NCBI GenBank assembly: GCA_001768125.1
Contig: MENB01000038.1
Span: forward strand, 1 to 11,091
From: Armatimonadetes bacterium RBG_19FT_COMBO_69_19
GTDB lineage: Bacteria; Sysuimicrobiota; Sysuimicrobiia; Sysuimicrobiales; Kaftiobacteriaceae
Direction: 5' to 3'
Length of the DNA: 11,091 bases
Shown: piece after piece, positions 8,827-11,091 of the stretch
How positions within the stretch are numbered: the stretch's first letter is position 1
Layout of the letters: each line of letters starts with the position of its first letter
The notes under the pieces: model-generated
The model's database searches: none
The model's input: only the letters and a program-made list of their open reading frames with translations
Told to the model about the DNA's origin: nothing
Made by a program: the position numbers and the translations under genes

Positions 8827-9129
8827 ATGAGCATCGATCGCGCGACTGTGGATCACGTCGCCCGCCTGGCCCGCCTCGACCTCTCGGAGGAGGAACGCGA
8901 GCGCTTCACTCGCCAACTCGCCGCCCTTCTTGAGTATTTCGCAACGCTCCAGCAGCTCGATACTGAGGGCGTCGAACCGACGTCGCACGTTGTGAACATA
9001 ACGAACGTGACCCGGGACGACACCCCCAGGCCGGGACTCCCCCGAGGCGCCGTCCTCGCCGGCGCCCCGGAACATGAAGACGGCTTCTTCAAGGTGCCGC
9101 CCGTGATCGAAACGGAGACCCCGCCCTGA
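8827..9129 (+). CDS. gatC: Asp-tRNA(Asn)/Glu-tRNA(Gln) amidotransferase subunit C
   Basis: GatC is the small subunit that wraps around GatA and GatB and stabilises the GatCAB complex, which converts misacylated Glu-tRNA(Gln) or Asp-tRNA(Asn) to the correct amide. The protein has 100 aa, typical for the family. The N-terminal signature [16 protein letters not shown] (8-23) is diagnostic, followed by a helix [20 protein letters not shown] and the C-terminal belt ending in FFKVPPVIE. The ATG at 8827 matches the usual family start; its ribosome binding site is weak. The stop TGA at 9127-9129 overlaps the proposed CTG start of gatA. The gene lies 59 bp after the peptide importer, so co-transcription with it is possible but not shown. 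Confidence 0.95.
   Translation: MSIDRATVDHVARLARLDLSEEERERFTRQLAALLEYFATLQQLDTEGVEPTSHVVNITNVTRDDTPRPGLPRGAVLAGAPEHEDGFFKVPPVIETETPP
9114..9118 (+). promoter_or_regulatory. Shine-Dalgarno supporting a CTG start for gatA
   Basis: GGAG at 9114-9117, extended to GGAGA at 9118, lies eight bases before CTG 9126, an optimal distance. It sits within the end of gatC. Together with the CTGA overlap (CTG 9126-9128, TGA 9127-9129) it looks like a standard ATGA coupling site in which the A of ATG is replaced by C. Confidence 0.55.
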
Positions 9130-10625
9130 TCGACCGTCCGGCCGTCGAGCTCCTCACCCGCCTGCGGGCCAAAGCGGTCGCCCCGAGCGAGCTCCTTCGC
9201 GCCAGGCTCGACCGCATCGCCGCGATCGACCCGACGCTCCACGCCTTCCTGTGGCTCGATCCCGAACGAGCGATGCAGGATGCGCGCCGCTGGGACGACC
9301 GCTATGCGCGCGGGGATGGGCTGCCGCCGCTGGCCGGACTGCCGGTCGCGGTCAAGGACAACATGTGCACCACCGACTTCCCGACGACATGCGGCTCGCG
9401 CATCCTCGGCCGGTGGATGAGCCCGTACGATGCCACGGTGGTGGCGCGGCTGCGTGAGGCCGGCGCGATCGTGATCGGCAAGACGAACCTCGATGAGTTT
9501 GCGATGGGCTCCTCGACGGAGAACTCGGCCTTCGGCCCCACCCGCAACCCCTGGGATCAGGGGCGCGTCCCGGGCGGGAGCAGCGGGGGTTCCGCCGCGG
9601 CGGTCGCGGCCTCCTTCGTGCCGCTCGCCCTGGGCAGTGACACCGGCGGGTCCATCCGCCAGCCGGCCGGATTCTGCGGGATCGTGGGCCTCAAGCCCAC
9701 GTACGGACGCGTCTCGCGCTACGGCCTCGTGGCGTTCGCCTCCTCGCTGGATCAGATCGGCCCGATGGCGGGGACGGTGGCGGATGCCGCGCTGCTGCTG
9801 CAGGTCCTCGCCGGGCGAGATCCCCGGGATTCCACCTCGGCCGACGTCCCGGTTCCCGACTATGCGAAGGCGCTCAACGGGACGGTGCGCGGACTGCGGA
9901 TCGGCCTCGCCCGGGAGGCCTTCGGAGAAGGGCTCCAGCCCGCGGTACGCACGGCGGTGACGCAGGCGGCTGAGGTGCTGAAAGGGCAAGGGGCCGAGGT
10001 GATCGAGGTGGCGATGCCCACCATCGCCTACGCGCTGCCAACGTACTACCTGTTGGCGACCTCCGAAGCGAGCAGCAACCTTGCGCGCTACGACGGCGTG
10101 CAGTACGGCCTGCGGGTGCCGTCGACCGACCTCTACGGGATGTACACGAAGACGCGGCGCGAGGGCTTCGGCGCCGAGGTGAAGCGGCGCATCATGCTCG
10201 GGACCTACGCGCTCTCCGCCGGCTACTATGAGGGGTTCTTCCTGAAGGCACAGCGGGTCCGCACGCTCGTGCGGCGGGACTTCCTGCAGGCGTTCGAGCG
10301 GGTGGACCTTGTCCTCATGCCCACGTCACCGACGGTCCCATTCCGCTTCGGGGAGAAGGTCGACGACCCGCTGCAGATGTACCTCGCCGACGTCTACACG
10401 ATCCCGGTCAACCTGGCGGGGCTGCCGGGCATCTCCATCCCCTGCGGGTTCGCCGACGGACTCCCCGTCGGGCTGCAGTTGATCGGCCGCTCGTTCGAGG
10501 AGGAGACGGTCCTGCGCGCCGCCCATGCCTACGAGCAGGCGACAGAGTGGCATACGCGCCGCCCGCCGCTCGACGGCGACGGGGGCGGTCGCGGCGGGAC
10601 CACGCAGCCGAGAGGTCGCGCATGA
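9126..10625 (+). CDS. gatA: Asp-tRNA(Asn)/Glu-tRNA(Gln) amidotransferase subunit A (glutaminase), probable CTG start
   Basis: GatA hydrolyses glutamine and passes ammonia to GatB. It belongs to the amidase-signature family with a Ser-cisSer-Lys triad, all present: K77 in PVAVKDN, S152 in GGSSGGS and S176 in [11 protein letters not shown] (numbered from CTG 9126). The spacing of 75 and 24 residues matches the S. aureus enzyme as I recall it (K79, S154, S178). The first ATG, at 9273, would remove 49 residues that are clearly coding and family-like, for example [20 protein letters not shown]. Between the upstream frame stop (TGA 9075-9077) and 9273 there is no ATG, GTG or TTG in this frame. CTG 9126 has a good Shine-Dalgarno and gives 499 aa, close to the usual 480-500. 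The alternatives are a start at ATC 9129, a truncated protein from 9273, or a sequence error. The stop overlaps gatB by 4 bp. Confidence 0.93.
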   Translation: MIDRPAVELLTRLRAKAVAPSELLRARLDRIAAIDPTLHAFLWLDPERAMQDARRWDDRYARGDGLPPLAGLPVAVKDNMCTTDFPTTCGSRILGRWMSPYDATVVARLREAGAIVIGKTNLDEFAMGSSTENSAFGPTRNPWDQGRVPGGSSGGSAAAVAASFVPLALGSDTGGSIRQPAGFCGIVGLKPTYGRVSRYGLVAFASSLDQIGPMAGTVADAALLLQVLAGRDPRDSTSADVPVPDYAKALNGTVRGLRIGLAREAFGEGLQPAVRTAVTQAAEVLKGQGAEVIEVAMPTIAYALPTYYLLATSEASSNLARYDGVQYGLRVPSTDLYGMYTKTRREGFGAEVKRRIMLGTYALSAGYYEGFFLKAQRVRTLVRRDFLQAFERVDLVLMPTSPTVPFRFGEKVDDPLQMYLADVYTIPVNLAGLPGISIPCGFADGLPVGLQLIGRSFEEETVLRAAHAYEQATEWHTRRPPLDGDGGGRGGTTQPRGRA

Positions 10626-11091
10626 GCGCGGTCAAGGCCGGCGTGGGCTACGAGGTCGTGATCGGTCTCGAGATCCACGTGCAGCTGCTGACGGCCTCGA
10701 AGATGTTCTGCGCCTGCCCGACCACCTTCGGCGCCCCGCCCAACACACAGATCTGCCCGGTCTGCCTGGGGCTGCCGGGGTCGCTCCCGGTGCTGAATGC
10801 CCGGGCGGTGGAGCTGGGCATTCGGACGGGCGTGGCGCTGAACTGCACCGTCCACCCGCGCAGCCGGTTCCACCGGAAGAATTACTACTATCCGGACCTG
10901 CCGAAGAACTACCAGATCACCCAGTACCAGTACCTCGTGCACCCGCCGCTGGCCACGGACGGATGGCTGGAGATCGCGCGAGAGGGACCGCGCCGGCGGA
11001 TCGGGATCCGGCGCGTTCACCTCGAGGAGGATACGGGCCGGCTCGTGCACCCCCCACACGGCGGGCACTCCCTCGTGGACTTCAACCGTTC
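10622..11091 (+). CDS. gatB: Asp-tRNA(Asn)/Glu-tRNA(Gln) amidotransferase subunit B, 5' part
   Basis: GatB binds the misacylated tRNA, activates the glutamyl or aspartyl group with ATP and transfers ammonia from GatA. Only the first 156 codons lie in the window, and the gene runs off the right edge. Visible hallmarks are [13 protein letters not shown] (10-22), four cysteines C30, C32, C45 and C48 in the zinc-binding knuckle region (C-x-C and C-x2-C), [16 protein letters not shown] (83-98) and HLEEDTGRL (133-141). ATG 10622 overlaps the gatA stop as ATGA, with GAGAGG at 10610-10615 six bases upstream, indicating translational coupling. The order gatC-gatA-gatB is the common bacterial one. No defect is seen in the part present. 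Confidence 0.97.
   Translation, partial: MSAVKAGVGYEVVIGLEIHVQLLTASKMFCACPTTFGAPPNTQICPVCLGLPGSLPVLNARAVELGIRTGVALNCTVHPRSRFHRKNYYYPDLPKNYQITQYQYLVHPPLATDGWLEIAREGPRRRIGIRRVHLEEDTGRLVHPPHGGHSLVDFNR

Noticed and set aside
9273..9275. ATG 9273 as the start of gatA
   Set aside because: It would remove 49 residues of conserved GatA N-terminus, and no convincing ribosome site precedes it. It remains an option only if the CTG start is disproved.

Overview
The window is a GC-rich bacterial segment with every gene on the + strand and almost no intergenic space. It holds two functional blocks. Positions 13-8767 encode a peptide/nickel-type (Dpp/Opp, PepT family) ABC importer cluster. Positions 8827-11091 encode the start of gatCAB, the glutamyl-/aspartyl-tRNA amidotransferase. 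Both extracytoplasmic receptors have Sec signal peptides with no lipobox cysteine. That fits a freely periplasmic receptor and so a diderm envelope, although this is inference. GatCAB implies that Gln-tRNA and/or Asn-tRNA is made by transamidation. High GC, strong GC-ending codon bias and the family mix fit many soil or thermophilic lineages. I cannot name the phylum from sequence alone.

Layout of the importer: DppC-type permease (13-882), receptor 1 (903-2570), DppD-type ATPase (2633-3676), DppF-type ATPase (best start GTG 3711, to 4745), receptor 2 (4843-6612), DppB-type permease (6663-7688), longer DppC-type permease (7691-8767). The single D/F ATPase pair is therefore flanked by two receptor/permease sets. 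The DppB partner of the first DppC is presumably just left of the window. The simplest reading is two receptor-permease modules, possibly with different substrates, sharing one pair of motor subunits. Gaps are 2 to 97 bp, and a strong GC hairpin lies between receptor 2 and the following dppB.

Layout of the amidotransferase block: gatC (8827-9129), gatA (probable CTG start at 9126, to 10625) and gatB (10622 to beyond the window end), translationally coupled by 4-bp overlaps. The conserved GatA N-terminus has no ATG, GTG or TTG ahead of it. A CTG overlapping the gatC stop codon, with a well-placed Shine-Dalgarno, is the likely start.

The gene content is ordinary. The points worth a second look are the CTG start of gatA, the N-terminal internal duplication in the second DppC, the hairpin covering the leader of dppB, a 123-bp codon-usage island in the first DppC, an in-frame coding-like tail with a direct repeat after dppF, and the two-module, one-motor organisation. 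I see no mobile element, CRISPR array, rRNA or tRNA.
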